From contig CABPSV020000003.1 in the NCBI GenBank assembly GCA_902459845.2, forward strand, positions 1 to 64,000: a stretch of 64,000 nt of DNA, read 5' to 3'. Below, in pieces: positions 1 to 12,912 of this stretch (position 1 is its first letter; every line of letters starts with the position of its first letter). The position numbers and the translations under genes were made by a program. The notes beneath the pieces were generated by a model. That model was given only the letters and a program-made list of their open reading frames with translations, did not search any database and had not been told where the DNA came from. This DNA is from Hepatocystis sp. ex Piliocolobus tephrosceles. Its lineage: Eukaryota; Apicomplexa; Aconoidasida; Haemosporida; Plasmodiidae.

Positions 1-1
1 A

Positions 2-3000
2 TGCGAAACCAAAAGTTATCGAGTGAAAAGTATATCTTTTAACTCGAAAATGAACATGGTTTTAGCTGGTTTGCACAATGGAGTGATTCAATTGTGGGAC
101 TACAGGATTGGAGTACTTATTGATAAATTTGAAGAGCATGAAGGTCCTGTTCGAGGAATAGAATTCCATTTATTCCAACCTTTATTTGTTAGTGGAGCAG
201 ATGATTATTTAATTAAAGTATGGCATATACATTTAAAAAAATGTATGTTTAATTTGGTGGGTCATTTAGATTATATAAGAACAGTAAAATTTCATCATGA
301 ATATCCTTGGGTTTTATCAGCTTCAGACGATCAAACAATTAGGATATGGAATTGGCAAAGTCGTGTATGTATAGCTATATTAACAGGACATAATCATTAT
401 GTTATGAGTTCAGAATTTCATCCGAATTTAGACTATGTTATATCAAGTAGTTTAGATAAAACTATCAGAGTATGGGATATAAAATTATTAAGAGAAAAAA
501 ATGTTATTTCAAAAAATGATGATGTATTTAATGAAATAAATAATAAATCATATGGTTTATCAGATAGTGGATATATGGATGATGAAATGGATCATGGTTG
601 TACAACTACTGGTACTAGCTCAACTGTTAAACATGGTAAACATACTAGTAACACTAACAAAAACTATAACAATAATATTAATGTTAATAATAATGATTTT
701 TTAAATTCAAAAAATACGGATGGTATAAATTTATACTCATTTGCAGCTAATATACAACAGAATTTATATAACAATACAAATATGAATAACAATAATTGTA
801 ATAACATTTTAAGTCATAATATGAATAATATTAACCTTAGTTCTAGTAATAATAATAATATGTTTGGAGCTTCAGATGCTGTTTGTAAATTTATTTTAGA
901 AGGGCATGAAAAAGGTGTTAATTGTTGTACTTTTCATCATACCTTACCAATTATAGCATCTGGATCGGATGATAAATTAGTTAAGTTATGGAGATATAAT
1001 GATAACAAAGCATGGGAGCTAGATACATTACGAGGTCATTTTAATAATGTATCTAGTTTATTATTTCATCAAACTAATAATGATTTATTATTAAGTAATA
1101 GTGAAGATAGAACTATTCGTATTTGGGACATAACAAAACGAACATGTATTCATACATTTCGAAGAGAACATGATCGATTTTGGGTATTAACTCAAAAACC
1201 TAATTCTAATTTAATTGCATCAGGACATGATTCAGGTATGGTTATATTTAAATTTGATAAAGAAAAATGTCCACATGATAAATATGAAAATATGCTTTTT
1301 TATTGTAAAGATAAACGTATTTACTATTATAATATACTTACAGATACTAATATTAGTATATGTAATATTCGAAAAAATGGTAATGCTATGGTTTCAGGGT
1401 ATCACAAACTTATTTTTAACTTTTTTTGTACGACTTATATTATGATTATATTTATTTATAAAGAGGAGGATAATTTTTTTTTCGATTTAATTATGTGTGA
1501 TTGTTCAAGTGGTCAAGAAAAAGAAACATTAGGTAGTTCTTCACTAGCATCTACTGCATTGAGTTATTTAAAACCATGGGTACGAGCAGATAATATAAAG
1601 GGAAAAAGTAATTCAAGTAACATCCCCAATTCTGTATTATCACCTAATTATACAAAAACACTAATGGCATCTACTCAAAATCGAAACAACGAAATAAATG
1701 TTGATAGTGTAAAATATTTAGTTAAAAATAAACACTGTTATAGTGCTTGTTTTTTATCTCGAAATAAATATATATTTATTGATAAAAAAAATAATAATTA
1801 TGTATTGAATATACATAATTTACCTGAAGATAATTTATATAAAAAAATCGAATTTAATTTTGTAATAGAAAATGTTTATGCATTAACCAATACCAAAGTG
1901 TTAATTTTCTCCAAAAATAAAATATATTTATATGATATAAATATGAAAAAAATATTAAGTGAAATGCATCATACTGATATAATTATAGGAATAGAAACTT
2001 ATAAAAATCATATAGCATTTGTTTTTAAATATAATGTTGTTATTACAACAATAGATTTAGTTCATTTATGTACTGTACATGAATATGTAAGAGTAAAAAG
2101 TGGAGTATGGGATAAAAACAATCCAATGGCATTTATATACAATACATCAAGTCACTTGAAATATATTCTAATTAATGGAGAAAAAGGAACTATTAAATAT
2201 ATAGAACAACCTATTTATCTTTTCAACAAAATTAATAGTCGTATTTATTATATTGATAGACAACAACTTATAAAAAGTGAAATATTAAACGATAGTGAAT
2301 ATATGTTTAAAATCTCATTAATTAATAATAATGAAGAATTAGCTTATCAATATTTGGATATGCAACATGGATCTTCCATATGTGATAGTAGTAATAACAG
2401 CATAATACCATCGTCAAATAACAACATAAACAATATAAATGGCCCAAAACAACAGCAAGTATTGAAAAAAAAAAAATTATATTTAAGTTATAATCTTATA
2501 GGATATATAAAAAAAAAAGGATTCGCAAATATAGCTGTACAAATGGTTAATAATAATCATACATTGTTTAATTTATCAATACAGCTTGGACATCTTAATA
2601 ATGCTTTAAAAGCAGCAAAAAAAATAAATAAAAAACATATTTGGAGTATTTTAAGTGCACATGCTTTAACATTAGGGAATTATGAAATAACTGAATATTG
2701 TTTACATAAAAATAAAGAATATGATAAATTATCATTTTTATATTTCTTTAGTGGAAATATTAATAAATTAAAAAAAATGTTACAATTGGCTATAATCCGA
2801 AAGGATTTAATGTCTATATTTTTAAATTCATTATATCTTGGAAACATAGAAAATCGAATTAATGTATTCATCCAACAACATCAGTTAAATTTGGCTTTAT
2901 TATGTTCTTATCTTTATAATATACCCATAAATACATCAGAACAACAATCCGATTTGGATATAAGTGAATTAATTAACAAACTTAACAACAGCTGTTCATT

Positions 3001-4928
3001 TTATTTATCACCACCAATCCCTATTGTAAAAATAGATGAAAAAATGGAAGGTGATACATCAAGTAATAATCAACAAACGCAGAATAAAAGTACCTTATGG
3101 AATAATTCTTATAATTGGCCAGTTATCAATCAAGAGTTTAAAAACAATTATAGAATAAATAAAAAGTATCAACCATTAAATAATAATACATTTAACATGG
3201 AACAAGCCGAAACGAATGAACTAAATACGAATGAACTAAATACGAATGAACTAAAAACGAATGAACTAAAAACGAAATATAACAAAAAGAACTATAACAA
3301 AATTTCAATAAATAGTAATAACAGTAATGTTAATATAGAAAACATAAATGATAGTAGGGAACATTTAAAGGGACATAAAATATATGATGATAATGATAAT
3401 GATGAAATAAAATCACATGATAGGAGTAGTAGCATAGAAGGAAATGACATCTGGAATGATCAATTAAATGATGAAGACATAATAAATGTTGAAATATCTA
3501 CCGAAAATAATAAAAATGATTATAACAAAAAAAATACAAAAATAGAAAAAGGTCAAAATGTTATACATAAATCATTAAAAAAAAATGGGAAAATTATTGA
3601 TTATATAAGAACAGGTAATATAAATACAGCTTTAAAATTAATTTCCAAAAAATATGGAATTATAGATATGAAACCTATCAAAACTATTATTAAAAATATT
3701 TATATATCAACATATGCTTATATATCCCCAATACAAAATTACCAATCACTAAAAATATTAATAAATAAAAATGAACAAACATTAAATGATAATATATATA
3801 TTACCAATCATTTTCTATACAATCAAATTAAAAAAGCACATAAATTTGTAACACTTGGTAAATTTAATCAAGCATTAGTTACATTCAGAAATATTCTTTA
3901 TAGCCTAATATTTATAAATCAAAATGATGAAGAAAACAAATTAAATGAATATTTAAAAATTTGTACAACCTATATTTTAGTAATGCGATTAGAAGAAGAA
4001 AGAAGTCGTACATCGAGTATGGATCCTCAAAGAAGTTTGGAACTTATGGCTCATTTCACATGTTGTCCTTTGCAAAATTCACATTTGTATTTGGTGTTAA
4101 GGAGAGGAATGGGTTTGGCTTGGAAAGCTCAAAATTATGTGACTGCTGGATCGGTAAAACTCTTTTTCTTTTCATGCCCCTACACCAACTTCTGCTTACA
4201 TACGTCCACATACTACTACTATGCGTGCGTCAATATATACCCATTTTTTTTTATTTTTTTTTATTTTTTTTTATTTTTTTTAGTTTGCAAAAAGACTAAT
4301 AAACGGAAATTATGAGCACATTAAGGGATCAGAAGAAGAAATTGCAAAAGCCAAAAAAATTTTACTTATGTGCGAACAAAAGAGCACTGAACAGTATAAC
4401 ATAGATTACGACCCGAACGATTGTGGTAATGAATATATGAGTCAGTATATGTGTATGTAAAATGTTTATGCATGTGTTTACATGTGCTTATATATGTATG
4501 TACCTTATATATATTACCCTTTTTTTTTGTACAGAAAATATAAAAATCTGTTGTGTGAGCCTAACAAAAATTAAGCCTACTGATGAAGTAGTGACCTGTC
4601 CATTTTGCTTTTCCATAGCTAAAAAAGAACACAATATGAAAAAATGTCCAAATTGTGTAGTTGCACAATTAGGGATAAAGGTAAAAACAAATAATAAGAA
4701 ACATAAAAATAAAATTAGTATGACCATATGACTGTGTTTTTTATTTTTTTTTGGTTTTTTTAAATGTGTTGTATAAAACTGTTACACTAGTACGACATAT
4801 TATCCTTATAAGTACTTCCCTCTTACATGTAATATATATATATATATATATATATACATACACACATGCTACTATTTTTTTTTTTTTTTCAGGTAATCGG
4901 ATTTGATTTTTTAAACAAAAACTTTTGA
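2..4928 (+). CDS. Coatomer subunit alpha (alpha-COP), 5' partial, 4 exons
   Basis: COPI coat subunit acting in Golgi-to-ER vesicle traffic. Exons rebuilt as 2-4153, 4284-4425, 4535-4680 and 4893-4928, all GT-AG and in phase, giving about 1491 residues; eukaryotic alpha-COPs are about 1200, and Asn-rich inserts explain the excess. The frame is open to the window edge (CETKSYRVKSISF), so only a few N-terminal residues are missing; the GTG at 23 is not the start. The N-terminal WD40 propeller carries the family signature IQLWDYRIGVLIDKFEEHEG, with an Asn-rich insert at about 510-860. The middle matches the alpha-solenoid (KLSFLYFFSGNINKLKKM, AIIRKD). The C-terminal domain ends CPFCFSIAKKEHNMKKCPNC then VIGFDF, as in the family's Cys-rich tail. 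A TNELN/TNELK repeat lies near 3205-3280. Identification is very secure; the three 3' introns are inferred from splice signals and homology to the C-terminal domain. Confidence 0.95.
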
Positions 4929-4960
4929 AGAAACGCCAAAAAAACCTTATTATTTATTTT

Positions 4961-5050
4961 GCATATTTTGCATATTTGCATATTTTGCATATTTGCATAT
5001 TTTGCATATTTTGCATATTTTGCATATTTTGCATATTTTGCTCATTTTGC
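4961..5050. repeat. GCATATTTT-type tandem array after alpha-COP
   Basis: About ten imperfect copies of a 7-10 base unit (gcatattttg / gcatattt) begin about 30 bases after the alpha-COP stop, and decay into gcacttt/gctcattt variants. The array lies in the 636-base convergent space between alpha-COP and the glutaredoxin gene, which otherwise holds poly(A) (near 5329-5362) and poly(T) (near 5540-5560) runs. Confidence 0.8.
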
Positions 5051-5327
5051 ATTTTTTGCGCACTTTGCTCATTTTTCTTAATTTGATTATTACATATTTC
5101 ACCCCACATGTATTTTATTTTTTTTTTATCATTTCATTTTTTACGTTCATACTGATCCATACTTTTATTAATTGCATTAATTTGTTTAGAAAAACAAATT
5201 ATACACATTCATTTTCAAAAAATTAACATTTGTGTGTAACAAACATAAAAAAAATAAATACTACTATAAGTTATATGAAAAGTTAAAAGCTATATTCATT
5301 TAGGTTATAGCTTATGTATTAGTTATT

Positions 5328-5365
<38 letters not shown>

Positions 5366-5563
5366 GTTATTTTTTCTAAATCAGTTCGTAAAACATCATA
5401 TCTCATTTTAAAAATGCGTATATATATATATTGCAAAAATCGATAATGTTACTATATGTTACTTGTATATAAAATTTGTTACTTATAATTACAACATTTC
5501 TGTATTGTAATACGAGAGGCGTTATTGTGTTAAAAAAAAAATATTTTTTTTTTTTTTTTTGCT

Positions 5564-6235
5564 TCATTCGAAACATTCTGTTGGTATTATACTTTTTAGT
5601 TCATTATTATCATACATACTCTTAATAATATCATGTCCCCCTATTAATTCAGCATTAATATACAACTGTGGATATGTAGGCCATTGTGAGTATGTTTTTA
5701 GTTGATGCCTTATGTCCGGATCTTCTAATATATCATAAGTATCGTATTTTATTTTTAAACTGTTTAACATAAAAATAACTGCATTACTAAACTTACATCG
5801 TGGGAATGTTTTACTACCTTTCATAAAAAGTATAATTTTATGATTTTTTAATAATGATTCAATGCGTTCATTTATTTCATGTTCTCTATTTAGTTCATCA
5901 TTATAACTATTGCTTGCCAGAAAGTATTTTCTGATATAAGAAGTAATTGTTCCTATGCTACTACTAGCTGTAAATTTTTTAATTAAATTACCATCTTCGT
6001 ATAATTTGAAATAAAATCTATTACAATCGTCATCCCCACTATTATTATGTTTTAAATCATTGTTTTCTTCACTATTTATTACAAATACTTTTATTATTTC
6101 GTAATCTACAACTATAGCTTTTAAAATTTCAATATGCGAATCATATTCCTTTGTTTTGTTTGGGTTACCATAAACTAATTTTAACCCTTTTCCTTTTACA
6201 GATTCCTCTTCTTCTTCTTTTTTTATAAATCTCAT
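5564..6235 (-). CDS. GLP2: Monothiol glutaredoxin-like protein, CKFS site (GLP2-like)
   Basis: About 223 aa. The last ~95 residues are a monothiol (1-Cys) glutaredoxin domain: ILFMKGSKTFPRCKFS, then KYDTYDILEDPDIR, WPTYPQLYINAELIGGHDII, which are the active-site, TVP-like and GG-D glutathione-binding segments of the family. The usual CGFS is CKFS here; from memory this is also seen in P. falciparum glutaredoxin-like proteins 2/3. The ~110-residue N-terminal part is not a thioredoxin fold I recognise. The start chosen is the ATG giving MRFIKKEEEEE; the frame stays open about 30 codons upstream but that stretch reads YIYIYIY from a (TA)n tract and is leader. The likely role is Fe-S/redox chemistry; oxidoreductase activity cannot be assumed for a one-cysteine site. 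It is convergent with alpha-COP and divergent from eIF5B. The gene symbol rests on resemblance and remembered synteny. Confidence 0.88.
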   Translation of the reverse strand: MRFIKKEEEEESVKGKGLKLVYGNPNKTKEYDSHIEILKAIVVDYEIIKVFVINSEENNDLKHNNSGDDDCNRFYFKLYEDGNLIKKFTASSSIGTITSYIRKYFLASNSYNDELNREHEINERIESLLKNHKIILFMKGSKTFPRCKFSNAVIFMLNSLKIKYDTYDILEDPDIRHQLKTYSQWPTYPQLYINAELIGGHDIIKSMYDNNELKSIIPTECFE

Positions 6236-6682
6236 TTTTATAGATAAATAAATATATATATATATATATATATAACTTATTTTAAGATATAAAACATAAA
6301 CAAAATTGGTAAAAATATAAGAGAACACTAAAAAAAGGTTTATTTAACATATGTACATATATACAACACATGCATAAAGTACAAACACTTAACTTATTTA
6401 TTATAAACAAAATCCTTTCTAATAAAAATAAATAAACTTTACAAGGTCAACGTTAAGGAGAAAAGGGAAGGTTACAAATAATAAAATTATTTTAATATTG
6501 TCGAAAATGGAAGAAAACAGTGTTAAAAGCGTTAATAGGCATACTAGTAATAATTATAATAAGTAGTACGAATCTTTGTACAAAAATAAAAAAAAAAATG
6601 CTTTGTTTTTTACGTATAGTTGATAACAGGAGGATGCTATTTTTTTTTTTTTTTTTTTTTTAAATGACATTAATACAAAAGC

Positions 6683-6734
<52 letters not shown>

Positions 6735-8521
6735 ATAGCGTTTATTGTTAATATCATAGAAGGTTCTATATTTTTTTTTTTTGCCTGTTATGTAACATTA
6801 GTAGGAGATATATATATAAACAATATTATTTTTTTTTTTTTTTAATAAACTATCAATGATTAATTTACATCTTAAAAAATAATGAAGCAATGAATTAGCA
6901 AAATATCATTGCTTCTGTCTCAAAAAAAAAAATAAAACTCAAATAAATTTATAGCTTTATTTATACAACTCCTTTTTTTTATCTTCTTTTAAAAACGAAA
7001 GAACACTTATTTTCATTGAAACTTTATAAAACAAAAGAGTATAAAAACGATTTAAAAACGTGATGTATAAAGTTGTTACAACGGAAGCACACTTACTTCA
7101 CATTTGTGCATATGTTGTACAAACCTGTAATTATGTTGTACTAGTAACTTATGGAATCAATTCTAACATAATATTTTATGTAAAAGGTGAAAAAATAATA
7201 ATTTAACATATACATATATATGATAAATAAACATATATATTGCAAAAATCAATAACAACTTTAGTAAAGTATTTAAAAAAAAAAAAGTTACAAACACATA
7301 CGCACGTACGTATATGTATAATATATGCAGTAAATATTAAATAAAAGAACAAATTGACAGGTTAGTAAGTTAACTAACTAATAATTATGTTCATATGAAA
7401 AAGTGGACAATGTTACTGTTTTTGTTTTTCCATCAATTTCTATTTTTTTAATAACAAAATATGAACAATGATTGCACCTCTTATCTACAGTTTCGTTTTA
7501 TATTTTTATTTTTGTTCCATATAAATAGAACTAATGAATGGATATAACTTCGTTTACTATTTCCGTAAAAGTTGTACATATAACATGCATGAAAGTATTA
7601 TATATATGTATATATGTGAAGATAATGGAAACATAATTCAAATTAGCATTCCCTCTCCGTTGCAATTTCGTATTTTTCATTAAAATTTAATATATCTAAT
7701 TTTGGTTATGAAAAAAAAAAAAAAAAAACAAAAAGAGAGCAATAATAATGATAGTGATAATGATGACAATTTGAAGTTATCTTTTTGTGAAAATCTTGCT
7801 TTGTGATAAAACACATTGTAAATAAAAAAAAAAAAAAAAAAAACACACATTCCTTTGTTTTCTTACCCATATAACTAACTAACTTACACATAATATATAT
7901 ATAAATATACGTATATTTTACGTACCAGTTAAATCGCTAAAATTGTTTACAAATCTTAAAAAAAAGAAAAATAGCAAATAGTGATGAATGCAAATGCTTT
8001 TGAATTTATTAATTAAAAAACAAATAAAAAAAATTTTAATATACGCATTAAATAAAAAAAAAAATAAAAAAAAAAAAGATGTTATAAAAGAGTGTCTATG
8101 CATAATAGTTATTTTGCAGTGATGCTCATTAATTCCATAGTATACTTATAAATCAGTAAAAATATTATATACACGTATATACATGTACATCGGTACATGT
8201 ATTTTTATAAACACTAATTGAAATATATATTGAGCACAACTCGTGCTGGTTTGGCTCAGTTCTGCACTCTTTGAGTAATAAAAATATGTACAATAGTTTT
8301 TAGCTAAAAAATGAAGTTTTTATGAAGTGTATATATATATTATTTAAGAATAATTGATTATATATGCCCTTACAATCCTTTGTTATAGGATTTGAATATA
8401 TATGCATATAAAATATAGCCTAATTATATGTATGTATAAGAACACTATTTGAACTTGTTATAAGGACATAACTTATATGAAAGTAATAATATAAAATTAA
8501 TTTACAGTAAATCAGATAAAG

Positions 8522-8553
<32 letters not shown>

Positions 8554-9653
8554 CATAAAAAAATATACTTGTAAGTATATGTATGGACATTTAACTAAAA
8601 AAAAAAAAATCATAAAAAAAGTTTATATACATTCGTGCATACATATATACATAAATACATACATTTATACATTTATATATATATATATATATATAATATA
8701 CATTTACAAATCTAATTATAATTGTCATTTTCTTTTATTTAAAAAAGAAAACAGTGTAGTATGTAAAGTTAATAATGAAAAATCTCAATATAGTAACATT
8801 TCAAATTTGCAACATTAAAATAAATACAAAAAAAAAAAAAAAAAAATGAAACGTTTTTACTAATGTATTTGTGAATATAAAGCAGTCCATACTTTTTTTT
8901 TTACAAGTGTATGTAACTATATGTAAGTTTGTATGACATCATATACTAATATAAATAAACGCACTTGTACGGTTTTAAAAATAACTGAGATAAAGCCCTC
9001 CCCAAAAAAAAAGTTATATACTTCATAGAAAATAAGTTAAAGATGTATTTTTTTTCTTTTTTTTTAAATATGTAAACATTTTACAACTCCACTTTTTTAC
9101 TTGCTCTTCAAGATCAGCTAAAATTGACAATAAAAAAAAAACAAAAAAACAAAAAACAAAAAGAACAAAAGAACGAAATAGCGAGATAGCGAAAGAGAGA
9201 AAAAAAGTAAAAAAGGCTAAAAGAGTGACAAAAACAACAGCAAAAAAAGGTAAAAAATATATATATATATATATATATGTATATATGTACATGTACGTAC
9301 GTATAAACGACTGAATGATTGATACATAAAAAAGCTTAGACAGAAAATGTATAAATGTACTATTTATGTCGCATATTTTACGTTGTATCAGCAAACATAT
9401 ACGCAAGAACAAAAATTAGGTGATAGTTTGTCCACGTATATACGTTATGAATGAACATAACATTAGTTACATGTACATACATATACGCACATATACATAC
9501 ATAAATAAATAATTAATTACATACATACATACATATGCACATACACGCCTTCTCAATACAACAGAGCACAAGATAGGAACAACTAAATAAAACAAAACCT
9601 AACTAACCAAGTTTATTTTATTTTATTTTTTTTTTTTTTATTGAAAATCCAAA
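6236..9653. other. 3.4-kb divergent intergenic region (glutaredoxin / eIF5B promoters)
   Basis: Nothing coding is supported here. It holds many homopolymers (poly(T) around 6641-6660 and 6686-6732, poly(A) at 8522-8550), (TA)n tracts (8672-8695, 9258-9278) and short low-complexity open frames such as YIYIYIY. It must contain the outward promoters and 5' leaders of both flanking genes, but no specific site can be assigned by eye. Confidence 0.7.
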
Positions 9654-12515
9654 ATGAGCAAAAATAAGAAAGGTAAAAAAAAGGATAACTTTGATGATAT
9701 TTTAGCCCAGTTTGGTATAGAAAAAAACCAAGTAGTTGAAGTAAACGAAAACAATGATAAGAAAGAAGATGGAAATAAAGAAACTAAAGAGTCAAAGTCA
9801 AAAAAAAAGAAAGAAAAGTTAAAACAAAAAAAGGAATTAATGAAAAGTAAAGAAGTTAATGAAAATGATTTAAACGGAGATGATACCACAATCGAAAAAA
9901 GAGAAGCAGTAGTAGATGATGTAGCTAATGAAGAAGTTAAAGATAATAAAACGTCTGAGAAAGGAATGGGTGAACAAGCCGAAGCTAATAACGACAATGA
10001 AGCCAAAAAAAATAATAAAAAAAAAAAAAAAAAAGAGAAGGATAAGGATAAGAAAGGAGTAGCAGGTATTTCTGAGATAGCAAAAGCAGCTGCAGAAAGG
10101 ATAAGGTTAGTAAAAGAAATGGAAGCGAAAAAAAAGGAAGAAGAAGAAAGATTACGAAGAGAAGAGGAAGAGAGAATAAAAAAAGAAGAAGAACAAAAAG
10201 AAAAAAAACGAATAGCTAAGTTAGAAAAAAGGATGCAATTAAAAAAAGAGGGGAAACTACTAAGTGCTAAAGCAAAAGAGGAGAAAAAAAAAAAAGAATT
10301 GTATTTACAAAGTTTAAAAGAGTCAGGTATAACTATAGAACCGAAAGAAAAAGCAAAATTGGAAATTATTAATTTGGATATTAATAAATCCAAACTACTT
10401 GTAAAAAAAAAAAAAAATAAACAAACAGTTGGTAATGCACAAACTGAAGAAGAAAAAAAATTATTAAACAATAACGAAAAAAATGATAAAAAAAATAAAA
10501 AGGAGGACATAAAAAAAGAAGAAATAAAAGAAGAAATTGTAGTAGATGATTGGGAAGACTTCTTAAACATAGAAGGAGGAGAAGGAGAAGAAAATACATC
10601 ACTAAATGGAGAACAAAATGGAACAAATATAACTAATGAAATAAATACAAAAGATAAAAAAATTGTATTAAATAAAAAAGGAAAAAAGAAATCAGACACT
10701 GTGGGAAAAAACAACAAAGATATCGATGAGGATGAAGACGAAACGAGTATGTATAGGTCAGCTATTGTTTGTATATTAGGACATGTAGATACAGGTAAAA
10801 CGAAATTATTAGATAAGCTCAGACATACAAATGTTCAAGATAATGAAGCAGGTGGTATAACACAACAAATAGGTGCAACATTTTTTCCAAAAGATGTATT
10901 AGATAAAGAAATAAAAAAAGTAGATGATACTATTAAATGTTTATCTAAAGGTATTATGATTATTGATACACCTGGACATGAATCTTTTTGTAATTTAAGA
11001 AAAAGGGGTTCTTCTTTGTGTGATATAGCTATATTAGTAATAGATTTAATGCATGGATTGGAGCAACAAACAAAAGAATCAATACAAATCTTAAAACAAA
11101 GAAATTGTCCCTTTGTTATAGCTTTAAATAAAATTGATAGGTTATACATGTGGAATAAAAATGATTGGTCTGCTTTTAATTATACATTTAAAAAACAAAA
11201 AGAACATACAAAAAACGAGTTTCAAGATAGATTAGAAAAAATTTTAATTGAATTATCTGAAGAAGGATTAAATTGTCAGTTATACTGGGAAAATAAAAAT
11301 CCACGTAAATATGTTTCTATAGTACCCACAAGTGCAATAACAGGTGAAGGTATAGCAGATTTAATTACGGTTATAGTAAAACTAACACAAAAATTTATGT
11401 TAAAAAATATTGAATATCATGATAAATTAGAATGTACAGTATTAGAAGTAAAAAATATTGAAGGATTAGGTACAACAATAGATGTTATTTTAACAAATGG
11501 AATTTTAAGAGAGTCTGACACAATTGTATTATGTGGTATGAATGGACCTATAGTTACTGTAATAAGAGCTTTATTAACACCCCAACCACTAAAAGAATTG
11601 AGAATAAAAAATGAATATATTCATCATAAGAGTATTAAAGCTTGTATTGGTGTTAAAATTTCTGCAAACGGATTAGAAGAAGTTTTATGTGGTACATCAT
11701 TATTTGTTGCTAATAATAAAGAAGACATAGACGATTATAAAAATAAAGTTATGACTGATGTATCTGATGTATTTAGTCATGTAGATAAATCTGGAGTAGG
11801 TTTATATGTTATGGCTAGTACACTTGGTTCTTTGGAAGCTTTACTCATATTTTTAAATGATTCTAAAATACCAGTATTTGCAGTTAATATAGGAACAGTA
11901 CAAAAAAAAGATGTTAAAAAAGCTAGTATTATGCGTGAAAAAGGACGACCTGAATATTCAGTTATTTTAGCATTCGATGTAAAAATAGATCCAGAAGCTG
12001 AAAAAGAAGCACAAACACTTGGGGTTGAAATTATGCAAAAAGATATTATTTATCATTTATTTGATGCATTTACTGCTTATTCACAAAAAATAGAAGAAGA
12101 AAAAAAAAAAAATAAAATTACAGAGGCCATTTTCCCATGTGAACTAGCTATTATTAACGATTGTGTATTTAATAAAAAAGATCCTATAATTATGGGAGTT
12201 AAAATTGTATCAGGTATTTTAAAAATTGGAACACCTCTTTATATACCTGAAAAAAATCTTAAAATTGGGAATGTTGTTAGTTTAGAAATTAATAAAAAAA
12301 GTTGCGATAAAGCAAAAAAAGGAGAAGAAGTATGTATAAAACTTGCAGGAGAACCTCATGTCATTTATGGTAGGCATTTCGATAATACACAAAAAATATA
12401 TAGTAAAATCACAAGAGAAAGTATAGATGTGCTTAAGGAATATTTCAGAAATGAATTGGCTATGGAGGACTGGCGTTTGGTTGTTCAATTGAAAAAAATT
12501 TTTAACATTACATAA
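9654..12515 (+). CDS. Translation initiation factor eIF5B / IF-2
   Basis: Single-exon, 953 aa. It is the GTPase that joins ribosomal subunits at the end of translation initiation. Residues 1 to about 365 are Lys/Glu-rich and charged, as in the non-conserved N-terminus of eukaryotic eIF5B. The G domain starts near residue 370: G1 GHVDTGKTK, switch I GGITQQIG, G3 DTPGHESF, G4 NKIDR, and a SAITGEG G5 segment. Then come the beta-barrel domain II, domain III (YVMASTLGSLEALLIFL) and domain IV, ending LAMEDWRLVVQLKKIFNI as in eukaryotic eIF5B. The eukaryote-type N-terminus and C-terminus argue for cytosolic eIF5B rather than an organellar IF-2. The start is preceded by a T-rich leader and fits the family. 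The long Phe/Ser frame on the opposite strand is a shadow of the Lys/Glu-rich codons. Confidence 0.96.
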   Translation: MSKNKKGKKKDNFDDILAQFGIEKNQVVEVNENNDKKEDGNKETKESKSKKKKEKLKQKKELMKSKEVNENDLNGDDTTIEKREAVVDDVANEEVKDNKTSEKGMGEQAEANNDNEAKKNNKKKKKKEKDKDKKGVAGISEIAKAAAERIRLVKEMEAKKKEEEERLRREEEERIKKEEEQKEKKRIAKLEKRMQLKKEGKLLSAKAKEEKKKKELYLQSLKESGITIEPKEKAKLEIINLDINKSKLLVKKKKNKQTVGNAQTEEEKKLLNNNEKNDKKNKKEDIKKEEIKEEIVVDDWEDFLNIEGGEGEENTSLNGEQNGTNITNEINTKDKKIVLNKKGKKKSDTVGKNNKDIDEDEDETSMYRSAIVCILGHVDTGKTKLLDKLRHTNVQDNEAGGITQQIGATFFPKDVLDKEIKKVDDTIKCLSKGIMIIDTPGHESFCNLRKRGSSLCDIAILVIDLMHGLEQQTKESIQILKQRNCPFVIALNKIDRLYMWNKNDWSAFNYTFKKQKEHTKNEFQDRLEKILIELSEEGLNCQLYWENKNPRKYVSIVPTSAITGEGIADLITVIVKLTQKFMLKNIEYHDKLECTVLEVKNIEGLGTTIDVILTNGILRESDTIVLCGMNGPIVTVIRALLTPQPLKELRIKNEYIHHKSIKACIGVKISANGLEEVLCGTSLFVANNKEDIDDYKNKVMTDVSDVFSHVDKSGVGLYVMASTLGSLEALLIFLNDSKIPVFAVNIGTVQKKDVKKASIMREKGRPEYSVILAFDVKIDPEAEKEAQTLGVEIMQKDIIYHLFDAFTAYSQKIEEEKKKNKITEAIFPCELAIINDCVFNKKDPIIMGVKIVSGILKIGTPLYIPEKNLKIGNVVSLEINKKSCDKAKKGEEVCIKLAGEPHVIYGRHFDNTQKIYSKITRESIDVLKEYFRNELAMEDWRLVVQLKKIFNIT

Positions 12516-12872
12516 TTTGTTAATATTACATATTGGAAAAAAGGTTTTATAAGTTGTACAGATGGATCGCTATCATATGCATTTTTATCAACATACTTCA
12601 GTCTCTGTTCCTTTATTAACAATTAATGTGTTCTATGTATATATCAAATGTACATAGATATACATATATTTGTACTGTGTGTACGATTTATACCTTTCAT
12701 ATTTATACTATTGTTAAAATTTGAACAAATCAACAGTCGAAACTATTGACTGTTAAGCAATAAAACTAAAATATTTACATAAGTGTATATATATACATAT
12801 ACATTTGCATATATATGTTACAAATAAAAGCATGTAGATACGTGTAGTACATATTTAAACGATTGTAAATGT

Positions 12873-12912
<40 letters not shown>

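Noticed and set aside
23..25. GTG as start of the alpha-COP gene
   Set aside because: The frame is open to the window edge and upstream residues match the family, so the true start lies outside.
1400..1500. Possible intron or TM helix in alpha-COP (KLIFNFFCTTYIMIIFIY)
   Set aside because: No convincing GT-AG pair; it aligns by position with a beta-strand segment of alpha-COP.
4488..4727. Minus-strand frame over alpha-COP exon 3
   Set aside because: The plus strand is the conserved Cys-rich alpha-COP C-terminus.
8240..8310. tRNA-like segment (tgctggtttggctcagttc resembles a D-arm)
   Set aside because: No T-loop (GGTTCGA-type), no paired acceptor stem and no anticodon stem downstream.
9638..10717. 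359-codon Phe/Ser frame opposite eIF5B
   Set aside because: Exact complement of Lys/Glu-rich eIF5B codons; no domain or splice signal.
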